A stretch of 64,000 nt of DNA from Lacrimispora sp. 210928-DFI.3.58 (lineage in GTDB: Bacteria; Bacillota; Clostridia; Lachnospirales; Lachnospiraceae). The notes under the pieces were generated by a model. That model made no database searches. It was not told where the DNA came from and worked only from the letters and a program-made list of their open reading frames with translations. Positions 23,869-32,709 of the stretch are shown piece after piece. The stretch covers positions 1 through 64,000 of the forward strand of contig NZ_JAJCIC010000015.1 in assembly GCF_020554865.1 (NCBI RefSeq), read 5' to 3'. Made by a program: the position numbers and the translations under genes. Each line of letters opens with the position of its first letter. Position 1 is the stretch's first letter.

Positions 23869-24675
23869 ATGAAAAGAAAGATGAAAGTATTATGTGCAGG
23901 CCTTTTGGCAGCGCTGCTGGCAGCGGCCGCAGCCACCGTTTCCTGGGCAGAGCAGACAGGTGCGGCAGAAGCGGTGGTGGTTCCTGTAGGCGCTGTGGAG
24001 GCGGCGGGAGGAGCGGCTGCGGCATATGAGTCAGGAGGGCAGTCGGCTGGAATCACTGGAGCAGCCGACGGCCAGGCAGATGCGCCGGCTGATCAGGCCG
24101 TGAGCAGCGCGGCAGATGTCCAGGCATCCGTGTCTACCGGCGCAGCTTCCACCCAAACCACCGTCTCTGCTCCCGCGGTCTCCGGCCCCGGCGCCAAAAC
24201 ACGTCCGCCCATCAACGGAGTCAGCATCTACGTGAGCAAGCGGGGCAATACCCTGACATTGAAACAATACGGCAGGGAGATCGGCACATGGCCTGCAAAG
24301 CTGGGACGGCAGTCCTCCTCCGGTGATAAGGTACAGGAGGGAGACGAGATCACCCCCTCCGGCAGCTTCTACGTGTGTACCAGAAATGATAAGAGCCTTT
24401 ATTACCTGGCTCTGGGGCTGTCCTATCCGTCAGCCGAGGATGCAGAGCGCGGCCTGGAGGCGGGAATCATCACTCAGGAGCAGTATCAGGCCATCATAGA
24501 TGCAAACAAGGCAAAGGAAAAGCCGCCCTGGGACACACCCTTAGGCGGAGCCATTGAGATCCACGGAAACCAGGGAGACCGGGGGACTGCAGGATGTATT
24601 GCCATGACAAATGATGTAATGGACATTTTGTGGAACTACTGTAATCTGGGAGTTCCCGTCACAGTAGGTCCATAA
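23869..24675 (+). CDS. Secreted L,D-transpeptidase (YkuD domain)
   Basis: A 268-residue protein. Residues 1-28 form a signal peptide ending V-S-W-A. An Ala/Gly/Ser-rich low-complexity spacer (about 30-110) follows, then a YkuD domain with 'GVSIYVSKRGNTLTL', 'TPSGSFYVCTRND' and the catalytic 'EIHGNQGDRGTAGCIAM' (H-G...G-C). Such enzymes cross-link peptidoglycan by 3-3 bonds or attach proteins to it. The S of the classical S-H-G-C motif is replaced by T-A-G-C. ATG 23869 has AGGAG seven bases upstream; it starts 18 bases after topB. Confidence 0.9.
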   Translation: MKRKMKVLCAGLLAALLAAAAATVSWAEQTGAAEAVVVPVGAVEAAGGAAAAYESGGQSAGITGAADGQADAPADQAVSSAADVQASVSTGAASTQTTVSAPAVSGPGAKTRPPINGVSIYVSKRGNTLTLKQYGREIGTWPAKLGRQSSSGDKVQEGDEITPSGSFYVCTRNDKSLYYLALGLSYPSAEDAERGLEAGIITQEQYQAIIDANKAKEKPPWDTPLGGAIEIHGNQGDRGTAGCIAMTNDVMDILWNYCNLGVPVTVGP

Positions 24676-24694
24676 GAGAGACAGGGGAAGCGAT

Positions 24695-25387
24695 ATGGAA
24701 CGAAACATCGATTTAAACGAAATATCAGATGGAAGGCTGTATGGCAGCAATGATATGGTAAAGGCGGACTGCGGCAGCTGCGAGGGCTGCTCGGCCTGCT
24801 GCCGCGGCATGGGCTCCTCTGTGGTCTTGGATCCCTTCGACGTTTACCGGCTTACCACAGGCCTTCAGACTACTTTTCAGAGCCTGCTTTCCCGGGCATT
24901 GGAGCTGAATGCGGTGGACGGCATCATCCTTCCCAATCTCAAGATGGCAGAGGAGGAAGAGGTCTGTCCATTTCTGAATGAAAAGGGGCGGTGCAGCATC
25001 CATCCTCTGCGTCCGGGCTTTTGCAGGCTGTTTCCGCTGGGCCGTCTTTATGAGGACGGAAGCTTCCGGTATTTCCTTCAGGTGAAGGAATGCAAAAAGG
25101 AGAACAGGAGCAAGGTAAAGGTCCGCAAATGGATCGATACGCCGGATATCAAGCAGTATGAGGAGTTTGTCTGCAAATGGCATTATTTCCTGAAGGACTT
25201 AAGCAATGCCTTTGGAAATGGCAGGGATGGGAAGGCCCTTTCTCTTGCCAAAACAGTCAGCCTGTACATACTGAATCAGTTTTATATCACACCCTATGAC
25301 AGCGGAGAGGATTTTTATTCCCAATTCTACCGAAGATTCAGGGAAGGACAGGAATTTGCAGCTTCTATTTTGGAAAAAGCAAAGTAG
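24695..25387 (+). CDS. YkgJ family cysteine-cluster protein
   Basis: A 230-residue cytosolic protein with cysteines arranged as in the YkgJ/Fe-S-oxidoreductase-like family: 'CGSCEGCSACCRGMGS', then 'CPFLNEKGRCSIHPLRPGFCRLFPLG'. These bind a metal (Zn or Fe-S), and no function is proven. GGGGAAG precedes the ATG; it is 19 bases from the transpeptidase gene, so probably in the same transcript. Confidence 0.88.
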   Translation: MERNIDLNEISDGRLYGSNDMVKADCGSCEGCSACCRGMGSSVVLDPFDVYRLTTGLQTTFQSLLSRALELNAVDGIILPNLKMAEEEEVCPFLNEKGRCSIHPLRPGFCRLFPLGRLYEDGSFRYFLQVKECKKENRSKVKVRKWIDTPDIKQYEEFVCKWHYFLKDLSNAFGNGRDGKALSLAKTVSLYILNQFYITPYDSGEDFYSQFYRRFREGQEFAASILEKAK

Positions 25388-25433
25388 AGAGAGCAGAGAC
25401 ACGAAAACAGCATGGACAAGAAGGAGGAAAATC

Positions 25434-25973
25434 ATGGAATTGAATCAGGTGATCATGGAACGCAGAAGCCTTCGGGCCTATAAGGAGGGCCAAAAGGTGG
25501 AGAAGGAGCTCATCGAAGAAATGCTTCGTGCCGCTCAGGCAGCACCCTCCTGGAAGAACTCTCAGACAGCACGCTACTATGTAGCCATGTCAGAGGAGAT
25601 GGTGGAGAGCATCCGGGAAACCTGTCTTCCTGAGTTTAACAGGAACAATTGTGCAGGGGCTCCTGTGCTGATCGTCACAGCATTTGTGAAGTCCCGCTCC
25701 GGCTTTGACCGCGAAGGCAATGCGGTGAATGAGCTGGGAGATGGCTGGGGCTGCTATGATCTGGGCCTTGCCAATGAAAATCTGGTGTTAAAGGCAAAGG
25801 ATCTGGGGCTTGACACCCTGATCATGGGGCTCCGCGATGGAGAAGGCTTAAGGAAGCTTCTTCATATCCCGGAAAACCAGGAGATCGTATCTGTGATCGC
25901 AGTGGGCCGGGGTGCAGCAGAGCCTGAGATGCCAAAGCGCAGGGAGCTGGAGCAGATCGCAGTATTTTATTAG
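25434..25973 (+). CDS. Nitroreductase family protein
   Basis: A 179-residue FMN enzyme: 'VIMERRSLRAYKEGQKVEK', 'MLRAAQAAPSWKNSQTARYYV' and 'DLGLANENLVLKAKDLGLDTLIMG' are the FMN- and NAD(P)H-binding regions. It reduces nitro groups, quinones or flavins. AGGAGG lies seven bases before ATG 25434; an earlier in-frame start overlaps the YkgJ gene and lacks conservation. Confidence 0.92.
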   Translation: MELNQVIMERRSLRAYKEGQKVEKELIEEMLRAAQAAPSWKNSQTARYYVAMSEEMVESIRETCLPEFNRNNCAGAPVLIVTAFVKSRSGFDREGNAVNELGDGWGCYDLGLANENLVLKAKDLGLDTLIMGLRDGEGLRKLLHIPENQEIVSVIAVGRGAAEPEMPKRRELEQIAVFY

Positions 25974-26033
25974 GAGCTATTCAACCAGCATGAGAAAAAT
26001 GATGGCGGCAAAGAGGAAAGGAACGCAAAGCAA

Positions 26034-26978
26034 ATGAAGAGGATCGAGCGTGTTTCCATTATAGGAATGGGAGCTCTGGGAATATTATACGGAAGCTTTT
26101 TCGCAGAAAGGCTGGGAAAGGATCATGTGACTTTTCTGGTGGATAAGGAAAGGCTCAAACGCTATGAAGGAGTGGAAGTGACCTGTAACGGTAAGCCCTG
26201 GAGCTTCCGGGTAAAGGACGGGGCGCTTCCCTCCGAGAAAGGCCCGGCTCAGCTTCTGATATTTGCGGTAAAGGCAACAGCCCTTTCCTCCGCCATAGAG
26301 ACTGCCAGAAAGCAGGTTGGCAGGGATACCATTATCCTGTCTGTGCTCAATGGTATATCCAGCGAGGAGATCATCGGAGATGCGCTGGGGAAGGAGCATG
26401 TGCTTTACTGCGTTGCCCAGGGGATGGATGCGGTGAAGCTTGGCAATGACCTGACTTATTCCCAAATGGGCCAGCTTTGTATTGGTATCCCGGAGGATCA
26501 GCCGGAGAAGGAGCCGCTGTTAAAGGCGGTCACGGATCTCTTTGACGCCACAGGCCTTGCCTACACGAAGGAGCCGGATATCCTGCGGCGGCTGTGGTGC
26601 AAATGGATGCTGAATGTGGGAGTGAACCAGGCTGTGATGGTGGAGGAAGGTACATACGGCACTATTCAGAAGCAGGGAGAGGCCAGGCAGCTCATGATAG
26701 CGGCCATGAGAGAGGTGATCGTCCTGGCTGAAAAGGAGCATATCCGTGTGACAGAGGAGGACCTTCAGGGCTATGTGGACCTGATGGACACCCTGAGTCC
26801 GGAGGGAATGCCCTCCATGCGCCAGGACGGCCTTGCAAAGCGCCCGTCAGAGGTGGAGCTGTTTGCAGGGACCGTCATAAGGAAGGCAGAGCAGTACGGG
26901 GTGGAGGTCCCGGTAAACAGGGAACTGTACCGGAGAGTGAAGGAAATGGAAGCAGGGTACGAGACAGCTGCCGTATAG
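26034..26978 (+). CDS. 2-dehydropantoate 2-reductase (PanE/ApbA family)
   Basis: A 314-residue protein. The Rossmann motif 'VSIIGMGALGILYGSFF' is at the N-terminus and 'LLIFAVKATALSSAIE' is the NADPH-linked K-A region. The C-terminal domain keeps 'LWCKWMLNVGVNQ' (K and N catalytic) and 'PSMRQDGLAKRPSEVELFAG'. It reduces ketopantoate for CoA synthesis, or a similar 2-oxoacid; no panB, panC or panD lies near, so the exact substrate is open. Confidence 0.88.
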   Translation: MKRIERVSIIGMGALGILYGSFFAERLGKDHVTFLVDKERLKRYEGVEVTCNGKPWSFRVKDGALPSEKGPAQLLIFAVKATALSSAIETARKQVGRDTIILSVLNGISSEEIIGDALGKEHVLYCVAQGMDAVKLGNDLTYSQMGQLCIGIPEDQPEKEPLLKAVTDLFDATGLAYTKEPDILRRLWCKWMLNVGVNQAVMVEEGTYGTIQKQGEARQLMIAAMREVIVLAEKEHIRVTEEDLQGYVDLMDTLSPEGMPSMRQDGLAKRPSEVELFAGTVIRKAEQYGVEVPVNRELYRRVKEMEAGYETAAV

Positions 26979-27022
26979 GAGTGCAGCCGCTACGGATCAG
27001 GCCGGAGGCATTGGCATACGTA

Positions 27023-27658
27023 TCAGGCCTCAAAATAGGTTTTTACGATATCGGCTACAGCCTCAGCCAGGGCACGGTGATCGTCTTTGTCCATGTGGAG
27101 CTGGTCTATAGGGCTCGCCTTTGCCACGGCAGATCCGTCTAAAAACAGGCAGTCCTGTTCCGAAGCCACATTCCGGTAAAGGGGAGCCAGCAGCCTGGAC
27201 TTTTCCGGAGAGGTTTTGTCAAAGCTGGCAAAGGGAGAGTGCTCTACATCCTCCAAAATGTGGATGGGGGATATGATAAGGATTTTAGGGACAGGATAGC
27301 TGGGGCCATAGTTAAAGGAGCGCACCTCCTTGCAGAGGCATTCCATGCCCTTGGCAATGATCCTGGGCGTTGCGTGAAAATGGGCCTTGCAGTCATTTGT
27401 TCCCAGAGAGAGGATCACCATGTCGAGAGGCTTGTGGCTCTGCAGTGCCACCGGAAGAGCTGAAAGCCCGCAGCGGTTGGGTTCTAAGGGGTCGTCCCAC
27501 ACCGTAGTGCGCCCGCCCATTCCCTCCTCGATGATATAGTATTCCTTTCCCAAAAGCTGCTGCAGCCGTCCGGGCCAGCGCACATTCCAGCTGTGCCTTC
27601 CGCCTTTTGGATTTGTCCCAAATGTATTGGAGTCACCAAAGCAAAGTATATTGAACAT
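27023..27658 (-). CDS. SGNH/GDSL-type esterase
   Basis: A 211-residue protein with block I 'ILCFGDSNTFGTNP' (nucleophile Ser), block II glycine in 'EEGMGGRTTVWDDP', block III 'LSLGTNDCK' and block V 'DQLHMDKDDHRAL' (catalytic Asp/His). It is the arylesterase/acetylhydrolase type, probably deacetylating a sugar or small ester in the cytosol since no signal peptide is present. AGGAGG lies five bases before the start. It is divergent from the LacI gene at 27843. Confidence 0.92.
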   Translation of the reverse strand: MFNILCFGDSNTFGTNPKGGRHSWNVRWPGRLQQLLGKEYYIIEEGMGGRTTVWDDPLEPNRCGLSALPVALQSHKPLDMVILSLGTNDCKAHFHATPRIIAKGMECLCKEVRSFNYGPSYPVPKILIISPIHILEDVEHSPFASFDKTSPEKSRLLAPLYRNVASEQDCLFLDGSAVAKASPIDQLHMDKDDHRALAEAVADIVKTYFEA

Positions 27659-27766
27659 AACATCCTCCTTTATCTGTTTTATCTGTAAGATCATTCTGGC
27701 GTTTCATCATATATCATAGCATAAGCTATAATAAAATCCAGTAAAAAAAGCATATTTGCAATGTTC

Positions 27767-27796
27767 TTGACAAAACCGCGGTCTATCCCTTATTCT
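27767..27796 (+). promoter_or_regulatory. Promoter of the lacI-type regulator
   Basis: TTGACA (27767-27772) and TATTCT (27791-27796) are 18 bases apart, about 45 bases before the ATG at 27843. Confidence 0.5.
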
Positions 27797-27842
27797 TTTA
27801 TAAAAGCCCTTTCATAAGAATAGAGCAGAAAAGAGAGACATT

Positions 27843-28832
27843 ATGAATATTTATGATATAGCAAAGGAAGCAGGCGTTTCCATATCCACCGTTTCACGTG
27901 TGATGAACAATAAGGGAAATGTGAATCCGGCTACCAGGGAAAAGGTGGAGGAGATCCTGGCCAGGAACAGCTACGTCCCCAGTGCCATCGCAAGGGGGAT
28001 GATGAGCAAATCCCTGAACAAGGTGGCTGTCCTGACAGTGGACATACGGGTGCCTCACTATGCCAGGACGGCCTACACGATCGAACGGGAATTCAGCCGC
28101 CGCGGATATGAGGTCAGCCTCTGCAATACGGGAGGAGAGCTTCAGGAAACTGTGAAATATCTGCGGGCAGCACTGGAAAAGCAGGTGGATGGCATTGTCC
28201 TGGTGGGTTCTGTCTTTAATACTATCTGCAGAGATCCGGAGATCGAAGGCCTTCTGCGCACAACGCCCACCGTGCTGGCCAATGGAAAGCTGGAGCTGCC
28301 AAATTCGTATTCTGTTCTGGTAGATGACAAGTACGGCATTGGACTGGCAGTGGATCATCTGGTGCGGAAGGGCCACCGCGAAATCTATTATCTAAAGGAT
28401 ATGGATACGGTCAGCGCAAGGCTCAAGTGCGAAGGCTTTTTGAACAGCCTGGGACGGTATGGCATAAAGGATGCCAAAAAGCGCGTGGTGAATACTGCCA
28501 TGAGCATTGAGGGAGGTATGAAAGCCGTGGAGCAGCTGCTGCGGAAAGGGAATACCTTTACAGCGGTTGTCTGCGGAGAGGATGTGACAGCGGCAGGCGC
28601 TGTGAAAGCGCTTTTACACGCAGGACTCCGCGTGCCGGAGGATGTGGCTGTCACCGGCTACAACAATTCCGAATATGCGAGAATATGCGAACCCCGGCTC
28701 ACCACCATAGACAATAAGCCGGAGCTGGTAGCCATGCTCTGCGTCCAGCTGCTGACAAGCCTGATCGAAAAAACAGAGGCCTATTCCTCCTGTACCATCC
28801 AGCCGGAGCTGGTGGAGGGGCAGACCACGTAA
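27843..28832 (+). CDS. LacI family transcriptional regulator
   Basis: A 329-residue regulator. The N-terminal helix-turn-helix is 'NIYDIAKEAGVSISTVSRVM' with the hinge 'ATREKVEEILARNSYVPSAIARGM', followed by a periplasmic-binding-protein-like effector domain. The next operon begins with a promoter overlapped by a symmetric AGAAAGCGCTTTCT site, the kind of operator LacI proteins use, so this regulator probably represses the permease/hydantoinase genes. The inducer is unknown. Confidence 0.92.
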   Translation: MNIYDIAKEAGVSISTVSRVMNNKGNVNPATREKVEEILARNSYVPSAIARGMMSKSLNKVAVLTVDIRVPHYARTAYTIEREFSRRGYEVSLCNTGGELQETVKYLRAALEKQVDGIVLVGSVFNTICRDPEIEGLLRTTPTVLANGKLELPNSYSVLVDDKYGIGLAVDHLVRKGHREIYYLKDMDTVSARLKCEGFLNSLGRYGIKDAKKRVVNTAMSIEGGMKAVEQLLRKGNTFTAVVCGEDVTAAGAVKALLHAGLRVPEDVAVTGYNNSEYARICEPRLTTIDNKPELVAMLCVQLLTSLIEKTEAYSSCTIQPELVEGQTT

Positions 28833-28926
28833 AGGGCAGGCGGCATAAAGGACAGGCAGCATAAATGGCGGCCGCATCAAGAAAGACAAAGCACAGCTCA
28901 TTCCAGCTTTGACGAAAAAATATTTC

Positions 28927-28969
28927 AGGGATATCTTTCAAGGATAAAAGGAAAGATATCCCTTTTTTT
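28927..28969 (+). terminator. Intrinsic terminator after lacI
   Basis: AGGGATATCTTTC and GAAAGATATCCCT form a perfect 13-bp stem followed by T7. Confidence 0.92.
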
Positions 28970-29082
28970 ACGATATTGAGAAAGCGCTAACATGTTGTTA
29001 AAAAATAACCGTCATTTTGACGAGAATTAGATGGAAAAATTAAACATAATGACGAAATATAAAAAAGAAAACAAGAAAACTA

Positions 29083-29132
29083 TTGACAAAAATAGTGAAA
29101 GATTTATAATAAACTCAAAGAAAGCGCTTTCT
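29083..29132 (+). promoter_or_regulatory. Promoter with LacI-type operator for the hydantoinase operon
   Basis: TTGACA (29083-29088), a 16-base spacer and TATAAT (29105-29110) are followed by the perfect palindrome AGAAAGCGCTTTCT (29119-29132), which would cover the transcription start. A half-conserved second site, GAGAAAGCGCTAAC, lies at 28978-28991, about 141 bases upstream, so looping is possible. The sequence also resembles a cre (CcpA) site. Confidence 0.8.
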
Positions 29133-29183
29133 CAAACTTGCAAAATATTTTCACAAAACAAAAAGAAAACAGGAGGAAACATT

Positions 29184-30536
29184 ATGGAATATGTTATAGG
29201 GATCCTGCTGCTCATCTCCTTCGTGGGCCTGGCAGTCTACGCTGTGCGGGGCGGAAATTTAATGATGGGCATGCTGATCATGGGTATCATCTGGACGGCT
29301 CTTCCGCTTATCGGCAATACATTTGCCACAAATCCGGAGTTTATCGCTGCCTATCCCGGCGTCACCGATATCTCCTTTGTCGCTGCCATCACAAAGGTCT
29401 TCCAGTCAGGTCCTGAGGGATGGGGAAGCGTGCTGGTAAACGTTGTATTCGGTGCATGGTTCGGCCGTGTGCTCCTGCAGACAGGCATTGCGGACACCCT
29501 GATCCGTAAAACCGTAGAGCTTGGAGGAGATAAGCCAGTCATCATCTGCGTGCTGCTCTCCATTGTCACCACTGCCATCTTCTCCACCTTATTCGGAGCA
29601 GGTGCTGTTGTGGCTATCGGTGTTATCATTCTTCCGATCCTTATGAGCCTGGGCATTCCGAAGACGCTGTCTGTTGGCTCCTTTATGATGAGCGTCGGAG
29701 CAGGCATGTATTTAAACCCGGTCCTTTCCGGACAGTTCCTGGCCTTTTTCCTGGATGAGAACGGCAAGCAGCTGATCACCTATGACGATCCTGCCCGCCT
29801 GCGCTGGGCAATGACCGGTGTGGCCGTACAGCTGATCCTGGTGATCCTGATGTGCGCCTTCTCCTTGAGAAAAAAGAAGACCGTACATGCATGGAGTGCA
29901 TCCTCTGCCAGAAAGTTACGCCCCGGATATGTTCCTTCCATCGCCCTGATCGCCCCGATCCTTCCGGTTGTGCTGCTGGTGGTATTCAATATTCCGATCA
30001 TCCTGGGCTTCACCATTGGAAGCTTTTACGCCCTGGCTGTGTGCGGGAAGCTGAAGTCCTTCCGCGGCGCCTGCCGTGTGCTCAACAAGGATTTCTTTGA
30101 CGGTGTGGTAGACACAGCTCCTCTTGTGGGCTTCCTGCTGATGATCCCGATGTTCAACAAGGCTGCGGAGCTCTGCGTACCGTATTTTAACGCACTCCTC
30201 GGCAATGTGATCCCCCACAATACCCTTGTCATCAGCATTGCCTTTGCCCTGTTAGCACCCCTGGGAATGTTCCGCGGCCCCTTCACTCTATTTGGCTGTG
30301 GAGCTGCCACGCTGGGAATCCTAAAGGGTATCGGATTCTCCACCCCATACCTGTATGCCCTGATGGTCATCCCATCCATCACCATGAACGTATCCATCTG
30401 TATGACCCAGAGCTGGATCGCATGGGGCATCAGCTATGCGAAGGTATCCACGAGAGAGCATTTGAAGAAGACACTGCCTGTTGCATGGATCATCTGTGCA
30501 GTGATGCAGGCGATCACCTATGTCATGTTCGGTTAA
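29184..30536 (+). CDS. Multi-pass permease of unclear family
   Basis: A 450-residue protein with about 11-12 hydrophobic helices, e.g. 'VIGILLLISFVGLAVYAV' and 'VIICVLLSIVTTAIFSTLFG'. Paired re-entrant-like motifs such as 'FGAGAVVAIGVIILPIL' and 'PLGMFRGPFTLFGCGAATLG' resemble ion-transporter superfamily permeases (citrate/gluconate/C4 type). A substrate cannot be assigned, but it is the first gene of an operon with a hydantoinase/oxoprolinase and so probably brings in the compound that enzyme handles. AGGAGG lies eight bases before ATG 29184; an upstream in-frame ATG would put the operator inside the gene. Confidence 0.8.
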   Translation: MEYVIGILLLISFVGLAVYAVRGGNLMMGMLIMGIIWTALPLIGNTFATNPEFIAAYPGVTDISFVAAITKVFQSGPEGWGSVLVNVVFGAWFGRVLLQTGIADTLIRKTVELGGDKPVIICVLLSIVTTAIFSTLFGAGAVVAIGVIILPILMSLGIPKTLSVGSFMMSVGAGMYLNPVLSGQFLAFFLDENGKQLITYDDPARLRWAMTGVAVQLILVILMCAFSLRKKKTVHAWSASSARKLRPGYVPSIALIAPILPVVLLVVFNIPIILGFTIGSFYALAVCGKLKSFRGACRVLNKDFFDGVVDTAPLVGFLLMIPMFNKAAELCVPYFNALLGNVIPHNTLVISIAFALLAPLGMFRGPFTLFGCGAATLGILKGIGFSTPYLYALMVIPSITMNVSICMTQSWIAWGISYAKVSTREHLKKTLPVAWIICAVMQAITYVMFG

Positions 30537-30549
30537 GGAGGAGCCAGAA

Positions 30550-32676
30550 ATGAGTGATAGAAAAGTACGTATGGGAATTGATGTGGGCGGAACACATACA
30601 AAAGCCGTTGCCATTGATAATGCGACACATGAAATTATCGGAAAATCTTCTGTGAAGACAACACACGATGACAAGGCCGGAGTTGCCGCCGGAGTGGTGC
30701 AGGCCTTTCAGAACTGCCTGAAGGAAAACAACATTAACCCGAAGGATGTCATCTTTGTGGCACACTCCACCACCCAGGCTACTAATGCCCTGATCGAGGG
30801 CGATGTTGCCCGTGTGGGAGTCATCGGCGTTGGACCGAAGGGACCGGGCGGATGGATCGCAAAGGCACAGACCAATATGAAGGATATCGACCTGGGCTCC
30901 GGCCGCTTTATCCGTCTCCACAACCGTTTTATCTGTGATGAGAAGCTGTCAGACCAGCTGGTAACGGACACCATCAAGTCCCTGACTGAGGAAGGAGCCC
31001 AGGTGGTGGTTGCCAGCGAATCCTACGGTGTGGACGATATGGAAAATGAGACCGGCATCTGTAAGATCGCCAAGGACATGGGCCTTGAGGCAACGGCTGC
31101 CAGCGAGATCACAAAGCTTTACGGCCTGACCCGCCGCACCCGCACAGCAGCCATCAATGCCTCTATCTTGCCGAAGATGTTAAATACCGCCAATTCCACG
31201 GAGCAGAGCGTGCGCAGCGCCGGTGTGGAGGTACCCCTTATGATCATGAGAGGTGACGGCGGCGTTATGGAGATCAGCGAGATGAAGAAGCGTCCGGTGC
31301 TCACCATGCTGTCCGGCCCTGCTGCCTCTGTTATGGGAAGCCTGATGTATCTGCGCGCTTCCAACGGCGTGTACTTTGAGGTTGGCGGCACCACCACCAA
31401 TATCGGCGTGATCAAGGACGGACGTCCTGCCATTGACTACTCTGTGGTAGGAGGACACCGTACATATATCAGCAGCCTGGATGTGCGCGTGCTGGGCGTT
31501 GCCGGAGGCAGCATGGTGCGGGCGGACAAGAACGGAGTCAAGGATGTAGGCCCCCGTTCCGCCCACATTGCAGGCATGGACTATGCCGTATTTACGCCGG
31601 AGGAGGAGATCGTAGACCCGAAGGTGGTATTTTTCAGCCCGAAGGAGGGGGATCCTGCAGACTATGTGGCCATCGAGCTAAAGAGCGGAAAGCGGATCAC
31701 CATCACCAACACCTGTGCGGCCAATGTGCTGGGCCTCATCAAGCCGGAGTATTTTGCATACGGCAATGCCAATGCAGCCCGCAAGGCAATGCAGCCTCTG
31801 GCTGACTATATGGGCAAGACTGTGGAGGAGGTTGCCACACAGATCCTGACAAGAGCCTATGAGAAGATCGAGCCAATCATCATGGACCTGGCTGAAAAAT
31901 ACCGTCTGGAGAAGGATCAGATCAGCCTGGTGGGAGTTGGCGGAGGCGCAGCTTCCCTGATCGGCTTCTGTTCTGACAAGATGGGCCTGCGCTACTCCAT
32001 CCCCGATAATGCAGAGGTCATCTCCTCTATCGGAGTTGCCCTGGCTATGGTCCGCGATGTGGTAGAGCGCGTGGTTCCCAACCCCACTCCGGAGGATATC
32101 CGTTCCATCAAGGCTGAGGCCATTGACAAGGCTGTGGAGAGCGGTGCGGCGCCTGACAGCGTGGAGGTGCACATTGAGATCGATCCTCAGACTTCAAAGC
32201 TGACGGCCATTGCCCTGGGCTCCACGGAGGTAAAGACCACCGATCTTTTAAAGGAGTGCACAGCAGAGGAGGCATGCCAGCTGGCAGCGGAGGACTTAAA
32301 GGCACAGCCCTCAGAGATCAGTCAGGAATGTGCCACAAAGAACTTTTATGTATTTGGCATGGACAAAAAGGGCAGGCACCCGGTACGCATCCTGGATAAG
32401 AAGGGCTTCATCAAGGTGCAGCGCAATGACGGAAAGGCCATCCTGTGCAAGGCAGGAAGCTACCGCAATATGGTCTCCCAGCTGTGGGAAGAGCTGGCGA
32501 TCTACCAGCAGGATGCGATCCTGCGCCCGGATTACTATATCTGTGCCGGAGCCCGCGTGATGGATTTTGCCGGATCCACGGATCTGGATAAGATCATGAT
32601 GCTGATGGAAGTGGAGATGCAGATGATCAACCCTGCCGATGATATCATTATCGTCGGCGCAAAGAACAGCCTGTAG
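30550..32676 (+). CDS. Hydantoinase/oxoprolinase family protein
   Basis: A 708-residue protein with the HyuA-type ATP-binding fold: 'MGIDVGGTHTKAVAID' at the N-terminus, 'HSTTQATNALIEGDVARVGVIG', 'DGGVMEISEMKKRPVLTMLSGPAASVMG' (in part), and 'FEVGGTTTNIGVIKDG'. Relatives open 5-membered cyclic amides or imides with ATP, or carboxylate ketones. HyuB is absent, so it is a single-subunit variant; the last 150 residues are not like standard HyuA. It lies 13 bases after the permease with its own AGGAGG. Confidence 0.88.
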   Translation: MSDRKVRMGIDVGGTHTKAVAIDNATHEIIGKSSVKTTHDDKAGVAAGVVQAFQNCLKENNINPKDVIFVAHSTTQATNALIEGDVARVGVIGVGPKGPGGWIAKAQTNMKDIDLGSGRFIRLHNRFICDEKLSDQLVTDTIKSLTEEGAQVVVASESYGVDDMENETGICKIAKDMGLEATAASEITKLYGLTRRTRTAAINASILPKMLNTANSTEQSVRSAGVEVPLMIMRGDGGVMEISEMKKRPVLTMLSGPAASVMGSLMYLRASNGVYFEVGGTTTNIGVIKDGRPAIDYSVVGGHRTYISSLDVRVLGVAGGSMVRADKNGVKDVGPRSAHIAGMDYAVFTPEEEIVDPKVVFFSPKEGDPADYVAIELKSGKRITITNTCAANVLGLIKPEYFAYGNANAARKAMQPLADYMGKTVEEVATQILTRAYEKIEPIIMDLAEKYRLEKDQISLVGVGGGAASLIGFCSDKMGLRYSIPDNAEVISSIGVALAMVRDVVERVVPNPTPEDIRSIKAEAIDKAVESGAAPDSVEVHIEIDPQTSKLTAIALGSTEVKTTDLLKECTAEEACQLAAEDLKAQPSEISQECATKNFYVFGMDKKGRHPVRILDKKGFIKVQRNDGKAILCKAGSYRNMVSQLWEELAIYQQDAILRPDYYICAGARVMDFAGSTDLDKIMMLMEVEMQMINPADDIIIVGAKNSL

Positions 32677-32709
32677 CGGATGGATGTGCAGACAGAAAGG
32701 AGCGTTTTT

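Noticed and set aside
23950..24200. Ala/Gly/Ser-rich stretch as a tandem repeat or frameshift
   Set aside because: It is an ordinary low-complexity spacer between the signal peptide and YkuD domain; frame is intact.
30550..32676. Complete HyuAB hydantoinase pair
   Set aside because: Only one gene with the HyuA-type fold is present; the next gene is a zincin-like protein, not HyuB.
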